NCBI GenBank assembly: GCA_913058335.1
Contig: CAJXPX010000018.1
Span: 1-64,000, forward strand
Direction of reading: 5' to 3'
DNA length: 64,000 nucleotides
Source of the DNA: an uncultured Hyphomonadaceae bacterium
Lineage (GTDB): Bacteria > Pseudomonadota > Alphaproteobacteria > Caulobacterales > Maricaulaceae
Shown here: positions 52,910 to 62,112 of the stretch, one piece after another
Position numbering within the stretch: the first letter of the stretch is position 1
How the letters are laid out: the number at the start of each line of letters is the position of its first letter
Program-made: the position numbers and the translations under genes
The notes under the pieces: model-generated
Databases searched by the model: none
Told to the model about the DNA's origin: nothing
What the model saw: the letters and a program-made list of their open reading frames with translations, nothing else

Positions 52910-54448
52910 ATGTTAAATCGAAGAAACACATTATTGGGAATTGGAGGCCTACCGCTTACGTTAGGGGGGTGTGGCCAGACTCAGCCAGCCCTTGGTCAAT
53001 CTCCGTCGAAAAGAAACCTTCTTAAAATACCTACACTGCTTAGCGGAGAGAAAACCGCTGCGTTGACAGAATATAATTTGACGGTCCAAACTGGAACTTC
53101 GACATTTCTGGAAGGGCGTTCCACGTCAACTATGGGGATCAATCAAGCCTATTTGGGCCCGACGTTGAAAATGGATATTGGATCCACTGTAAGGATCAAT
53201 GTTAAAAATACGCTTCAAGAAGACACGACGCTTCACTGGCATGGGTTTCACGTTCCGGCCAAATATGATGGGACGCCGCACCAAACCATCGCGCCCGGAA
53301 AGACCTGGACGGCGCAGTTCGAGGTTCGCCAGAAACCATCGCTCTTTTGGTATCATTCCCATGCCCACAAACAGGCCGGCCCCCAAGTTTATCGCGGACT
53401 TGCGGGACCCATAATTGTACAAGAGCCCGATAACACCGGCTCTGGGCTGCCCATCGACTATGGTGTTGATGATGTTCCCTTGATTGTTCAGGACAGGCTG
53501 TTTGGGAAAAACGGAGAGTTCATCTACGCTCGCTCCATGCATGACATTATGATGGGAGTGCAGGGAGATACGCTTCTTGTGAACGGTGTCGTTGATCCCG
53601 TATTCGAATGTAAATCCGATCTGATGCGTCTGCGATTACTTAACGGATCTAACGCCCGTATTTATGATTTTGAGTTCGAGACCCAACAAAGCTTTTTAAT
53701 GATTGCATCTGATGGTGGCCCGTTGGAAGAACCTATAAAAATGTCCAAGCTTAGACTTTCGCCCGGGGAACGCGCAGAACTACTGGTCGATATGAGCCAT
53801 GGTCAGCCCCAGCAGTTGATGGCCGCGCCCACATCCAATGGTATGGGTATGATGGACGAAGGCATGATGGGTCGGGATATGATGGGCCGTGACAAGATGG
53901 GGGAGCGATGGTGGCGCGGCAATAATGGCAGAGATGGACAGATGTCCGCTTTTAATGTCCTGCTTATAGTCCCTAATGAGACTCTTAATCCATCTCCATC
54001 TGTTCCTGCAACACTCATGAGGCACGCTTCAATCAATCCTGCAGCAGCTGTAAAAACGCGGCAATTCGTACTGCAGATGGGAATGGGCATGGGTATGCGG
54101 GCAGGAAATGGCTTTACAATCAATGGACGTTCAATGGATATGGGACGAATTGATGAACGTGTGAAGCTGAACACCACGGAGCTATGGGACGTTCAAAACG
54201 CATCATGGATGCCTCACCCGTTTCACGTGCATGATGTCCAATTCAGAATTTTGGATCGCAATGGCAAGCCTCCGGCGGCGCATGAGTCGGGTCTGAAAGA
54301 TACCGTATTGTTGTCCCCGCGCGAGCGCGTGCGCTTGTTGCTCTCATTTAAAGATTATGCCGATCCTGATACGCCTTATATGTATCACTGCCATATACTC
54401 GAACATGAGGATGCCGGTATGATGGGGCAATTTGTTGTTCAATCCTGA
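52910..54448 (+). CDS. Multicopper oxidase (CueO/CopA-like)
   Basis: The ATG at 52910 is chosen over an upstream GTG because it begins a Tat-like leader MLNRRNTLLGIGGLPLTLGG. All four copper-binding segments are present: HWHGFHVP, WYHSHAHK, HPFHVHDV and YHCHILEHEDAGMMGQF (type 1 Cys, His, axial Met). A methionine-rich loop (MGMMDEGMMGRDMMGRDKMG, about residues 305-330) resembles that of CueO, which binds extra Cu(I). It would oxidise Cu(I) or other metals in the periplasm. About 512 residues. Confidence 0.88.
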   Translation: MLNRRNTLLGIGGLPLTLGGCGQTQPALGQSPSKRNLLKIPTLLSGEKTAALTEYNLTVQTGTSTFLEGRSTSTMGINQAYLGPTLKMDIGSTVRINVKNTLQEDTTLHWHGFHVPAKYDGTPHQTIAPGKTWTAQFEVRQKPSLFWYHSHAHKQAGPQVYRGLAGPIIVQEPDNTGSGLPIDYGVDDVPLIVQDRLFGKNGEFIYARSMHDIMMGVQGDTLLVNGVVDPVFECKSDLMRLRLLNGSNARIYDFEFETQQSFLMIASDGGPLEEPIKMSKLRLSPGERAELLVDMSHGQPQQLMAAPTSNGMGMMDEGMMGRDMMGRDKMGERWWRGNNGRDGQMSAFNVLLIVPNETLNPSPSVPATLMRHASINPAAAVKTRQFVLQMGMGMGMRAGNGFTINGRSMDMGRIDERVKLNTTELWDVQNASWMPHPFHVHDVQFRILDRNGKPPAAHESGLKDTVLLSPRERVRLLLSFKDYADPDTPYMYHCHILEHEDAGMMGQFVVQS

Positions 54449-54554
54449 CAGTAATTTCACCTGGAGCAGCTCTATAACGGCTATCTTGGCTTTGATGGCG
54501 ATCTTAATTTATATCCACTCGGCTATTCAGCTCTGAAATCTCTTATGAGCTTAT

Positions 54555-55028
54555 TCATAAGCGTGCAGTCCTGACGTTTTGTATGAGAACAATCGCTACA
54601 CCGAGAACGATAGCGACATCGGCTAAATTAAAGGTTGGCCAGTGATATCCGAAACCGTGAACATCAATAAAATCAGTGACAACTCCGTCGAGCAGCCGAT
54701 CAACCCCATTACCCAATGCGCCCCCGATAATTAGTCCAATCCAGATGGCGTCTATTTTGGTCTCGCTACGCCGCAAGCGCGACATTAAATAGACCGACAC
54801 AGCGAAGGCGAAAAAGGCCAATACACACGGCATCCATGAGTTTTGTGAACTCAACAACCCGAAACTGACACCGCGGTTATATCCCAATCTGAAGTCGAGA
54901 AATGGAAGTATGTCCAGCATTCCACCTGTATTGGTGAGCATGTCTGCCATAAAGCTTTTAGTTGATAAATCGACGATCAAAATCGTGACTGCTAACCCCA
55001 AGCCAAGCCATCGGATATCTTGAGTCAT
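54555..55028 (-). CDS. lspA: Lipoprotein signal peptidase
   Basis: 157 residues with four membrane helices and the two catalytic aspartates in GNGVDRLLDGVVTDFID and FNLADVAIV; the NRGVSFGLL motif is also typical (usually NxGxAFG). It removes signal peptides from prolipoproteins. Its start overlaps the CDF stop by 4 bases (ATGA), so both are expressed from the metal-responsive promoter. This is a recurrent arrangement in metal-resistance islands. It is probably an extra copy rather than the housekeeping gene. Confidence 0.88.
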   Translation of the reverse strand: MTQDIRWLGLGLAVTILIVDLSTKSFMADMLTNTGGMLDILPFLDFRLGYNRGVSFGLLSSQNSWMPCVLAFFAFAVSVYLMSRLRRSETKIDAIWIGLIIGGALGNGVDRLLDGVVTDFIDVHGFGYHWPTFNLADVAIVLGVAIVLIQNVRTARL

Positions 55029-55684
55029 TCTGTTTTTGTCTTTTTGGACACGATACTGTTTTTACCTGCCTCTGCATTATGCAAATCCCGTCTTGCGTCT
55101 CGGACAATGTTCCAGGCTGAATGTAGGAACAGTGCTGCAATTAGGAAAGCCACAATAAGGTCGGGCCACCGCGTTGACGTCAAAGCCACAAGACCTGCAG
55201 CAATTATTACAAGTACGTTGCCAATCGCATCATTGCGCGAAAAAAGCCAGACGGCCCGCATGTTTGCGTCCCCTTCACGATATGACAACAAGGGTAAGAC
55301 GGCGATCACATTCACAATGAGCGCGATAAACGCAAACATGCCCATAAGACCTGCTTCGACAGGCGTATCCGTCAAAGTTTTAAGCAGGGTTGAAGCAAAT
55401 ACCCAAAGGCCAAGGAGGCCGAGGAAAACACCTTGGATAAGCGCCGAGCGGGCTCGCCAGACTATCGACCACCCGATTGCGAGAAGGGCCAAGAGTGTAA
55501 TTGAACCATCGCCTAAAAAGTCGAGGGCATCAGCTTTTAGCGATTGGGAATTGGCTAAAAACCCACCAAAGAGCTCGAAAATTCCGTATCCAACATTTAG
55601 AATGACAACAATCCATAAAGCACGCCGATAGCCCGGCGAGTGTATTTGTTCTTTGTCGACCCCACAGCACTCATCATCCGCCAT
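55025..55684 (-). CDS. Cation diffusion facilitator, short form without C-terminal domain
   Basis: 219 residues with six membrane helices. The first metal-site helix has LKADALDFLGD (D-x3-D type); the second, in helix 5, is RNDAIGNVLVI, where many family members have HxxxD. An N-terminal DDECCGVD could bind metal. The usual cytoplasmic C-terminal domain is almost absent. These proteins export Zn, Co, Cd or similar by proton antiport. It is transcribed from the MerR-type promoter at 55770-55800. Confidence 0.85.
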   Translation of the reverse strand: MADDECCGVDKEQIHSPGYRRALWIVVILNVGYGIFELFGGFLANSQSLKADALDFLGDGSITLLALLAIGWSIVWRARSALIQGVFLGLLGLWVFASTLLKTLTDTPVEAGLMGMFAFIALIVNVIAVLPLLSYREGDANMRAVWLFSRNDAIGNVLVIIAAGLVALTSTRWPDLIVAFLIAALFLHSAWNIVRDARRDLHNAEAGKNSIVSKKTKTE

Positions 55685-55769
55685 AAATCCATCCCGTTCA
55701 TATCAACACCCCCACTGGAGGTTGTGCAAAATACGTGTCATTTTCTGACTTTGTTTACTATACATTATT

Positions 55770-55800
55770 ATTATAACCCCTCTAGCGACTATAGGTTCAA
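55770..55800 (-). promoter_or_regulatory. MerR-type promoter of the CDF-lspA operon
   Basis: On the minus strand: TTGAAC (55800-55795), a 19-bp spacer with dyad CTATAG-TCG-CTAGAG, then a perfect TATAAT (55775-55770). The over-long spacer is the mark of promoters that MerR-family activators untwist on metal binding. The MerR gene starts 11 bp away on the other strand, as is standard for CadR/ZntR/PbrR systems. Confidence 0.85.
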
Positions 55801-55810
55801 GGTTATATTT

Positions 55811-56215
55811 ATGGCTACACAAAGACGCACAATCGGGAAGGTCTCGAAAGAATCTGGAGTAAAGATCACAACCATACGCTATTATGAATCTATTGGACTT
55901 TTGCCGGATCCTGGACGTACAATTGGCGGACAGCGCATTTATGACAAGCGAACTGTGGAACTCCTATTATTCATTCGACATTCCCGAAATTTGGGTTTTC
56001 CAATTGAAACCATTCGTGAGCTAATTACGTTGCAGAGAAAGCCGAACGGAAATTGCGAGAAAGTAGGTGAGGTCGCGAGACACCATTTGGCAGAGATTGA
56101 ACTGCGACTTAAAAAACTCCGCGCATTAAAACGTGAACTGGCCGAAATGATCCTGTCTTGCGGAGGGGGAGAAGTGGCGGATTGCGCAATATTGGAAAGT
56201 ATTGTTAGCCGTTGA
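55811..56215 (+). CDS. MerR-family metal-responsive activator (CadR/ZntR/PbrR-like)
   Basis: 134 residues from the ATG at 55811; the longer upstream frame runs through the promoter. It has a MerR HTH (IGKVSKESGVKITTIRYYES, IGLLPDPGRT) and a dimer helix. Metal cysteines are C82, C117 and C125. C82, the position where copper sensors have Ser, points to a divalent ion such as Zn, Cd, Pb or Co, while C117-x7-C125 is spaced as in CueR. It is divergent from the CDF gene and probably also activates the multicopper-oxidase promoter. Confidence 0.88.
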   Translation: MATQRRTIGKVSKESGVKITTIRYYESIGLLPDPGRTIGGQRIYDKRTVELLLFIRHSRNLGFPIETIRELITLQRKPNGNCEKVGEVARHHLAEIELRLKKLRALKRELAEMILSCGGGEVADCAILESIVSR

Positions 56216-56482
56216 CTAACACAAAGCGATTAAATTTCCTGGCTAGCCTAGATGAGGCCGAAGAGAAATAACTTGAACGCCTTTTGCGGATTAGCAATTT
56301 ATTGGGGCTAACAAATAGTTCTTGTTTATTAATAGTATCCAGCATGCCAATACATTTTAAAAGATATCTACGTTGAGATATTTAAAACATAAAAGGGGCA
56401 TTTGTCGATCAGAATTCAGATACCTACTGACTATTTGTTTCGGAGAAAAATACGCAACGCAGAACCAAAGTATTGGTGAAAT

Positions 56483-57286
56483 TTAGTCAGCAGGTAAAGC
56501 CAGTTGAACGGCAGAGGCCTTCGCGATCACTTGAGCAACGGACGTTGGTGACGGCGAGGGGATTGGCGCCTCAGGCCAGAATGAAATCAACTCATTAATT
56601 TCCTCTAATACCGCAGTTTTGTAATGTACGTTAAGCTGTTCTGCGTGAGCTCTGGCAACAACAGCGAAGCCAAAGGCGTCTTGGTATTCGCCTGGTTCAG
56701 AAATAACACCATCATTTAGAGCTACGGAATACTCCTCAACTACTTTGTCCATGAGAAAACGGATAATATCGGCATGGCTTCCCCCAGCCTTTTTGGCCAC
56801 AGAATTAAGATTGGCTTCGGCCGCTATGAGTTCAGCTTGAATTTCACTAGCAGGGCGACCTTGACTAAGCGCTTCTGAAACTGACTTAAATAGAGAAGCT
56901 TCAAACCCTAAAGCATCAAGCCCTTGTCGCTCAGACTGATGAGTTTCCGAAACGGGGTGTAGCAAATGCGGTGCGGCTTGTTCTAGTTTTCCCGCTCTGT
57001 ATAAAGCTAATCCCGCCTCCACATGCCCGGTCATAAAAGCAAGTCGGTTTTCTATGGGTAAAACTTCCATAGAGCCTCCAGATGTTCCGCTTTCGCCGCT
57101 TTCGCCGCCTTCGCCATATTCTATGCTTTTAACTTTCTGTGCGGGTTCAGACACATCTGTTGTCATAGAAACTTCAGCATTCTCCTCTTGAATTTGGTCG
57201 GAGGGGCTGCTGCAAGCGACAAGTGAAGTGCCTAAAAGAACAGTCCCTAAACCGAGTCCTGTCCAAACTTTCAATTTCAAAGTCAT
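56483..57286 (-). CDS. Lipoprotein of unknown function, iron-regulated context
   Basis: The ATG at 57286 (GGAAAA upstream) starts a lipoprotein signal with lipobox LVAC at about residue 25. The mature part has a Gly/Ser/Glu linker (YGEGGESGESGTSGGSME) and then a helical domain with GHVEAGLALYRAGKLEQAAP, suggesting TPR-like hairpins. I do not recognise a named family. It is divergent from the PiuC gene across a Fur-like box, so it likely takes part in iron uptake or storage at the envelope. Confidence 0.65.
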   Translation of the reverse strand: MTLKLKVWTGLGLGTVLLGTSLVACSSPSDQIQEENAEVSMTTDVSEPAQKVKSIEYGEGGESGESGTSGGSMEVLPIENRLAFMTGHVEAGLALYRAGKLEQAAPHLLHPVSETHQSERQGLDALGFEASLFKSVSEALSQGRPASEIQAELIAAEANLNSVAKKAGGSHADIIRFLMDKVVEEYSVALNDGVISEPGEYQDAFGFAVVARAHAEQLNVHYKTAVLEEINELISFWPEAPIPSPSPTSVAQVIAKASAVQLALPAD

Positions 57287-57331
57287 AGTTTTTCCATAGT
57301 TTACTTTAATGATCTTTTTGCATAAATACTC

Positions 57332-57350
57332 GCAAATGTAAATCATTATC
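57332..57350. promoter_or_regulatory. Fur-like box between lipoprotein and PiuC genes
   Basis: The 19 bases GCAAATGTAAATCATTATC agree with the classic Fur consensus GATAATGATAATCATTATC at 15 positions. The site lies 46 bp and 11 bp before the two divergent start codons, so binding would block both genes when iron is plentiful. Confidence 0.6.
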
Positions 57351-57360
57351 AAAGAGTATT

Positions 57361-58038
57361 ATGCTAATCACAATATCAAATATCATAAGGAAAGAAGAGT
57401 TAGAAAGCATTCGAGCAACTTTGAATAAACTGTCTTGGAGAGACGGCGCTTCAACTGCTGGTGTAGACGCCAAGTCCGTAAAAAAGAATCAGCAAGCTGA
57501 CCTGTCGAGTGAAATAGGTAAAATATTACATAAGCAGATTTTAGAAATTCTTCAGGTGCATCCTGTTTTATTGTCTGCAGCTCGTCCCAAAAGGTTCAGT
57601 AGGTTGATAGTCAGCCAGACGAGAGGGGAAGGACATTACGGTCCTCACATAGATAACGCATTGATGGAAACCGGTGGCAGACTATTGCGGACTGATTTAT
57701 CCTTCACGCTTTTTCTCTCGAATCCAGATGAATATGAAGGTGGAGAACTATCCATTCAATATCCTGGATTCACACAACGTCACAAACCGAGTGCGGGAGA
57801 CTTGGTTCTTTATCCCTCTACACAAATCCATGAAGTTGCTCCTGTGACTCAAGGAAGCAGGTTGGCTTGCGTCGGATGGATTGAAAGCACCATACGCGAT
57901 CAAATGAGGCGCGAAGTGTTATTTGACCTAACAAACTTAAAAGTCTCTATGAGTAATAAGTACACGCCACAGAGCGTTGAAATGCTGACATTAAATAAAA
58001 ATATATCAAATCTTTTAAGACATTGGTCGGAAACTTAG
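57361..58038 (+). CDS. piuC: Fe(II)/2-oxoglutarate dioxygenase, PiuC/YbiX family
   Basis: 225 residues, PKHD-type hydroxylase. The facial triad is visible as HIDNAL (H and D of HxD) and the distal His in TQIHEVAPVTQGSRLACVGW; the Arg in GSRLAC would bind 2-oxoglutarate. The motif GHYGPHIDNALM and the region YEGGELSI are standard for PiuC. These enzymes accompany TonB-dependent iron-siderophore systems. A Fur-like box covers its start region. Confidence 0.88.
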   Translation: MLITISNIIRKEELESIRATLNKLSWRDGASTAGVDAKSVKKNQQADLSSEIGKILHKQILEILQVHPVLLSAARPKRFSRLIVSQTRGEGHYGPHIDNALMETGGRLLRTDLSFTLFLSNPDEYEGGELSIQYPGFTQRHKPSAGDLVLYPSTQIHEVAPVTQGSRLACVGWIESTIRDQMRREVLFDLTNLKVSMSNKYTPQSVEMLTLNKNISNLLRHWSET

Positions 58039-58092
58039 TGGCCTCGCCAAGATAAAGCGCTGGTTCAACCGAATGAAAAGGTTTAGGAAAGA

Positions 58093-59160
58093 TCAATACC
58101 AACCGTCACGGTCAAACGTTTTTATAGCTTCTTCTTGGTTTTCTCCCAGGACTGAAACATTTAAATTGTCTTCTTTAAATGTTCCAAGTCTTTGCACTGC
58201 TGAGGACGGTTTAGCTTCTTTAAGTACGGGGTATTCGTTATTACCCATGGCAAAATAACTCTGTGCGTTTTGACTTGTCAGATATTCTAAAAACTTAATG
58301 GCATTCTCGCGATTCGGTGCGTGGGTTGTTAAGCCGGCACCACTGATATTAACATGTGTTCCGCGCCCATTTTGATTGGGAAAGATAACACCAATAGAAT
58401 CAAAAATTTTTTTCATAACAGGATCAGTGGAGCGGGCATATCTCGCTAGATAATAAGTGTTCACAATAGATATTTCGCATTGCCCCGAAGCGACGGCTTC
58501 AATTTGACCTGTGTCATTACTCATTGGTTTTCTAGCGAAATTATTCACGACTCCCTTGACCCAATTATCGGCAGCTTCGCTTCCGTCATTGGCTATAATA
58601 GAAGCTAAGAGGGATATGTTATACATACTTCCGGAAGAACGCATACATATTTTGCCTTTATGGACAGGATTGGCCAAATCTTCATAAGATTCGAGATTGT
58701 CAGGCTTGCCAGCTGCTTTATTGTAAATTATTATTCGTGCGCGCTTGGTTAAACCAAACCAATAGCCATCTGGGTGCCTAAAATGTGATGGAATGCGTTG
58801 TTCTAAAAGCTTTGAAGTAACTGGCGCGAGTATGCCGGCATTCTCGGCTCTCCATAAAACACCCGCATCAACGGTTATAAGAAGGTCTGCAGGACTGAAC
58901 TCACCTTCGCTTTTTATTCTTTCTATCAGGGCGTCCGCACCAGCTTCGATGCGATTGACCTTAATGCCAGTTTGCTTTGTAAAGTTAGTGTAAAGCCTTA
59001 GGTCAGTATCATAATGTCGTGAGGAGTAAATATTTACTGCTCCCGTTACAGGCAGTGAGGCCTGATCATTAGTTAAGGTTTTGTTAGAAGCGGCCCCCTC
59101 AGGTGAACATGCTGATAAGATAAACGCGAATACAATAAGTATAAGTAATTTAAAGCGCAT
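58093..59160 (-). CDS. fbpA: Ferric-iron ABC transporter substrate-binding lipoprotein (FbpA/FutA type)
   Basis: 355 residues, with lipobox LSAC at about residue 18 (FILSACSPEG). The mature protein begins NIYSSRHYDTDLRLY, the diagnostic start of FbpA/FutA/IdiA, and has ISIVNTYYLARY with the paired tyrosines that bind Fe(III), plus RARIIIYNK and GVIFPNQNGRGTHVNISG. It captures periplasmic ferric iron and hands it to the permease. The ATPase gene follows upstream on the same strand and a Fur-like site precedes this gene. Confidence 0.9.
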   Translation of the reverse strand: MRFKLLILIVFAFILSACSPEGAASNKTLTNDQASLPVTGAVNIYSSRHYDTDLRLYTNFTKQTGIKVNRIEAGADALIERIKSEGEFSPADLLITVDAGVLWRAENAGILAPVTSKLLEQRIPSHFRHPDGYWFGLTKRARIIIYNKAAGKPDNLESYEDLANPVHKGKICMRSSGSMYNISLLASIIANDGSEAADNWVKGVVNNFARKPMSNDTGQIEAVASGQCEISIVNTYYLARYARSTDPVMKKIFDSIGVIFPNQNGRGTHVNISGAGLTTHAPNRENAIKFLEYLTSQNAQSYFAMGNNEYPVLKEAKPSSAVQRLGTFKEDNLNVSVLGENQEEAIKTFDRDGWY

Positions 59161-59180
59161 TAATCATCCTTTGAGAAACT

Positions 59181-59199
59181 TCAATTGAATTTCATTCTC
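59181..59199. promoter_or_regulatory. Weak Fur-like box before fbpA
   Basis: On the minus strand GAGAATGAAATTCAATTGA matches the 19-bp Fur consensus at about 12 positions, with the AATGA...TTCA core. It lies 21-39 bp before the fbpA start. It could also be a site for another alphaproteobacterial iron regulator such as Irr or RirA. Confidence 0.35.
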
Positions 59200-59237
59200 A
59201 GTTTATATTCTGTGGTTAGTGAGGAAACAACAAGACA

Positions 59238-60272
59238 TTAAGTCGCAAATGCAAATAAGCTTTGTTTCTTTGGAACAAGACTAACCGATTGCCCAACAGA
59301 CCACATTGATTGCGCATCGATCTCAACAGTTATGCTTTGCCCACATGATGCCCGCAAAGTCACTAATTGACTATGGCCTGTCGATCTGAGGTCGCTGACA
59401 ACACTGTCCCGTCCTGCGGCTGTTAATGAAACTGCATATGGTCGAATTACAACATCTGCAAAAACCGTGTCATCTCTGAAATCATTCAGCTTTAAGCAAT
59501 CAATAGGCCACTTTCCGAAGGGCGTCTTCAGTTCTTCTTGATTTCGGCTTGCTTTGAGAATAGCCCCATCCCCAGTCAACAAAGCGGATGTCAACGATAC
59601 GGGTGAATTGTATAATTCCTCAGCTGTACCGTATTGGATTATTCTCCCCTGATCCATAATTGCAATTTTATCACTTATCTCAATTGCTTCTTCTGGATCA
59701 TGTGTGACCAAAATTGTTACACAATCTCTTGCTTTTAACATACGGCGCGTCTCTTCGCGCAGATGTCTTCTCAGCATTATATCAATATTCGCAAAAGGTT
59801 CGTCCATTAATAAAACTTCAGGCTTTGGCGCTAGAGCTCGTGCTACAGCCACTCTTTGTCGTTGCCCTCCAGAGAGCGTGTGTGGATATCTTTGACCGTA
59901 ATCTGACAATCCTATCTGATCCAGTAACGTAGTCACAATTAGTCTAGTGTTTGACGCGCCGCGAACACCAAAAGCGATATTCTGAGCAACCGTTAAATGT
60001 GGAAATAACGCACCTTCTTGAAATACTAAACCAACAGGCCTTTTTTCCGGCGGGGGTTGATTTAAGGGTGATGCAAGGAGCTTATCATTTAGTCGTATTT
60101 TGCCGCTTTGTAATGGCAATATGCCTGCTGCCAGATTAAGCAAAGTTGTTTTCCCACACCCAGATTGTCCTAGTAGACAAACAATTTCTCCGGCGGCAGC
60201 AGTCAGGTTGACCTCTGTCAGTGCAGGCTGGCCGTTATACGAATGATGAATATTTTCAAATACTAGGCTCAT
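59238..60272 (-). CDS. fbpC: Ferric-iron ABC transporter ATPase (FbpC type)
   Basis: 344 residues. Walker A GQSGCGKTTLLN (residues about 34-45), signature LSGGQRQRVAVARAL, Walker B VLLMDEPFANID, and switch His in VTHDPEEA are all present. A C-terminal regulatory TOBE-like part (about 250-340) is typical of the FbpC/CysA group. It energises the permease encoded divergently at 60392. It lies 77 bases before fbpA on the same strand. Confidence 0.9.
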   Translation of the reverse strand: MSLVFENIHHSYNGQPALTEVNLTAAAGEIVCLLGQSGCGKTTLLNLAAGILPLQSGKIRLNDKLLASPLNQPPPEKRPVGLVFQEGALFPHLTVAQNIAFGVRGASNTRLIVTTLLDQIGLSDYGQRYPHTLSGGQRQRVAVARALAPKPEVLLMDEPFANIDIMLRRHLREETRRMLKARDCVTILVTHDPEEAIEISDKIAIMDQGRIIQYGTAEELYNSPVSLTSALLTGDGAILKASRNQEELKTPFGKWPIDCLKLNDFRDDTVFADVVIRPYAVSLTAAGRDSVVSDLRSTGHSQLVTLRASCGQSITVEIDAQSMWSVGQSVSLVPKKQSLFAFAT

Positions 60273-60320
60273 TAGAATTAAAAGCCTCCAAGGACCTGTT
60301 GTTTACAGTCTCCCCTATAT

Positions 60321-60342
60321 GATAATGGCTTGCAAATGCAAT
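60321..60342. promoter_or_regulatory. Possible iron-regulator site between fbpC and fbpB
   Basis: The divergent 119-bp gap holds GATAATGGCTTGCAAATGCAAT, with a left half like a Fur half-site and an inner palindrome TTGCA-AA-TGCAA. Match to the Fur consensus is only partial. Its central position between two iron-transport genes is the main argument. Confidence 0.35.
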
Positions 60343-60391
60343 AAGGTTGTTACAGTGACTGTGTGATAATTCTTAGGAAAATACAGCGTAA

Positions 60392-62026
60392 ATGTTTAAT
60401 CTTGGGTCAAAAAAATCTTGGGCAATTTTGCCAATAACATTACTGGCTATGGTGCCTATATTTGCTGTCTTAAATTCTCTTTTTTTTGGTGATTTTGAAA
60501 TTTGGGCGCAACTCTGGCAAACAACTCTACCAGATTACTTGACCAATACAGGGTTGCTCATGATAATGGTCGGATCCTTATCAGCGCTTATTGGTATTTC
60601 AGCAGCATGGTTTGTTACATGTTATGACTTTCCAGGGAGAAAAACACTCTCCTGGATGCTGATCCTCCCGCTCGCAGCACCTGCGTATATTGTCGCCTAT
60701 CTCTATACAGATCTATTAGAATACTATGGACCCATTCAATCGGGTCTGCGGGTTTTATTTGGCTGGGAGGCAAATGAATATTGGTTTCCTAACATCCGAA
60801 CCCTCCCTGGGGCCGCTATCATGTTGAGCCTTGTTTTATACCCTTATGTCTATCTGTTAACTCGAGCTGCGTTTTCCTCTCAGAGTCGCGGACAATGGCA
60901 TGCGGCTCGAAGTCTCGGTCTAGGGCCTAATGCGGCTTTCTGGCGTGTTGTCTTACCTGCAGCGCGACCTGCAATTGCGGGAGGGCTTTCTCTCGTTTTA
61001 ATGGAAACACTTGCAGATTTTGGCGTCGCAGACTTTTTTGCTATACCAACGTTCAGCACTGGCATCTTTCGAAACTGGCTTGCACTTGGAGATAAAGCCG
61101 TCGCCATGAAATTGGCGAGTCTTATGTTATTAGTCGTATTTATTTTGGTGCTCATTGAATCAATGAGCCGTCGAGGGAACTTTGCAACACAAGGCAAAAC
61201 TACCGCTCAATCTAACCGTATCAAACTCCCTCCGGTAAAGTCTGCCATCATATTGATTGCTTGCAGCATTCCCGTGCTTTTTGGTTTCTTAATCCCTTTG
61301 TTTGTTTTGGCGCGGTACGCTTTCATATATGGTGATAGTCAAGGGGGGGCAGAATTTATTGGATATATTTCAAATAGCTTTTCTGTAGCAGCGATCGTTG
61401 CATTTATTGCAATGGTTACCGCTATATTCTTTGCCTATGCACAGCGCGCCAACACAAATAAATTCTTTAGGCTAAATATTAGAATAGCAACGCTTGGGTA
61501 TGCTTTGCCTGGTGCCTTGCTAGCTGTCGGGCTTCTGGCGCCGATTGGAGTATTAGATCAATCTATATCTAGGTTTTTGAGAGATAGCTTTGGCTGGACT
61601 GGAGGTTTGGTTCTAACTGGAACGACAACTGCACTCATCTACGCCCTTACAATTCGATTCTTAACTATCTCTTTCAACAGTGTGAGCGGAGGGTTCGGGA
61701 AAATACCAAATTCTTTAGATCATGCGGCGCGGTCCCTAGGTGCGAAGCCGTCAAATCTCATTAGGAGAATACATATTCCGCTACTACGCTCAAGCATAGT
61801 AGGGGGTTCGGTGCTCGTGTTTATTGATGTTATGCGTGAACTTCCAGCGACCTTAATTCTTCGCCCGTTTAATTTTGAAACACTTGCAACTCGAGTATAT
61901 TGGCTAGCCAATGATGAACGTTTAAGGGAAGCATCAACTGCTGCGCTCGTAATTATACTTATGGGGGCGATTCCCGTGTTGTTCTTGAATCTTTTCTTTG
62001 AAAGAAACGATAATCAAAATGCTTAA
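60392..62026 (+). CDS. fbpB: Ferric-iron ABC transporter permease (FbpB type)
   Basis: 544 residues with about 12 membrane helices. It contains the duplicated EAA loop of binding-protein-dependent permeases: AARSLGLGPNAAFWRVVLPA in the first half and AARSLGAKPSNLIRRIHIPL in the second. This fused two-domain form is standard for FbpB/AfuB. Together with FbpA and FbpC it imports Fe(III) from the periplasm. Confidence 0.9.
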   Translation: MFNLGSKKSWAILPITLLAMVPIFAVLNSLFFGDFEIWAQLWQTTLPDYLTNTGLLMIMVGSLSALIGISAAWFVTCYDFPGRKTLSWMLILPLAAPAYIVAYLYTDLLEYYGPIQSGLRVLFGWEANEYWFPNIRTLPGAAIMLSLVLYPYVYLLTRAAFSSQSRGQWHAARSLGLGPNAAFWRVVLPAARPAIAGGLSLVLMETLADFGVADFFAIPTFSTGIFRNWLALGDKAVAMKLASLMLLVVFILVLIESMSRRGNFATQGKTTAQSNRIKLPPVKSAIILIACSIPVLFGFLIPLFVLARYAFIYGDSQGGAEFIGYISNSFSVAAIVAFIAMVTAIFFAYAQRANTNKFFRLNIRIATLGYALPGALLAVGLLAPIGVLDQSISRFLRDSFGWTGGLVLTGTTTALIYALTIRFLTISFNSVSGGFGKIPNSLDHAARSLGAKPSNLIRRIHIPLLRSSIVGGSVLVFIDVMRELPATLILRPFNFETLATRVYWLANDERLREASTAALVIILMGAIPVLFLNLFFERNDNQNA

Positions 62027-62112
62027 AATATGAACTTATAAGGTTCAGTTTTCCGAACTTTTCTTGTTCAATAAGCTAGTGAAAAAAACTTAATTTTATT
62101 CGAGTTCCGTCT

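Noticed and set aside
55640-55810. Upstream extension of the MerR gene
   Set aside because: It would run through the 19-bp-spacer promoter; MerR homology starts at the ATG at 55811.
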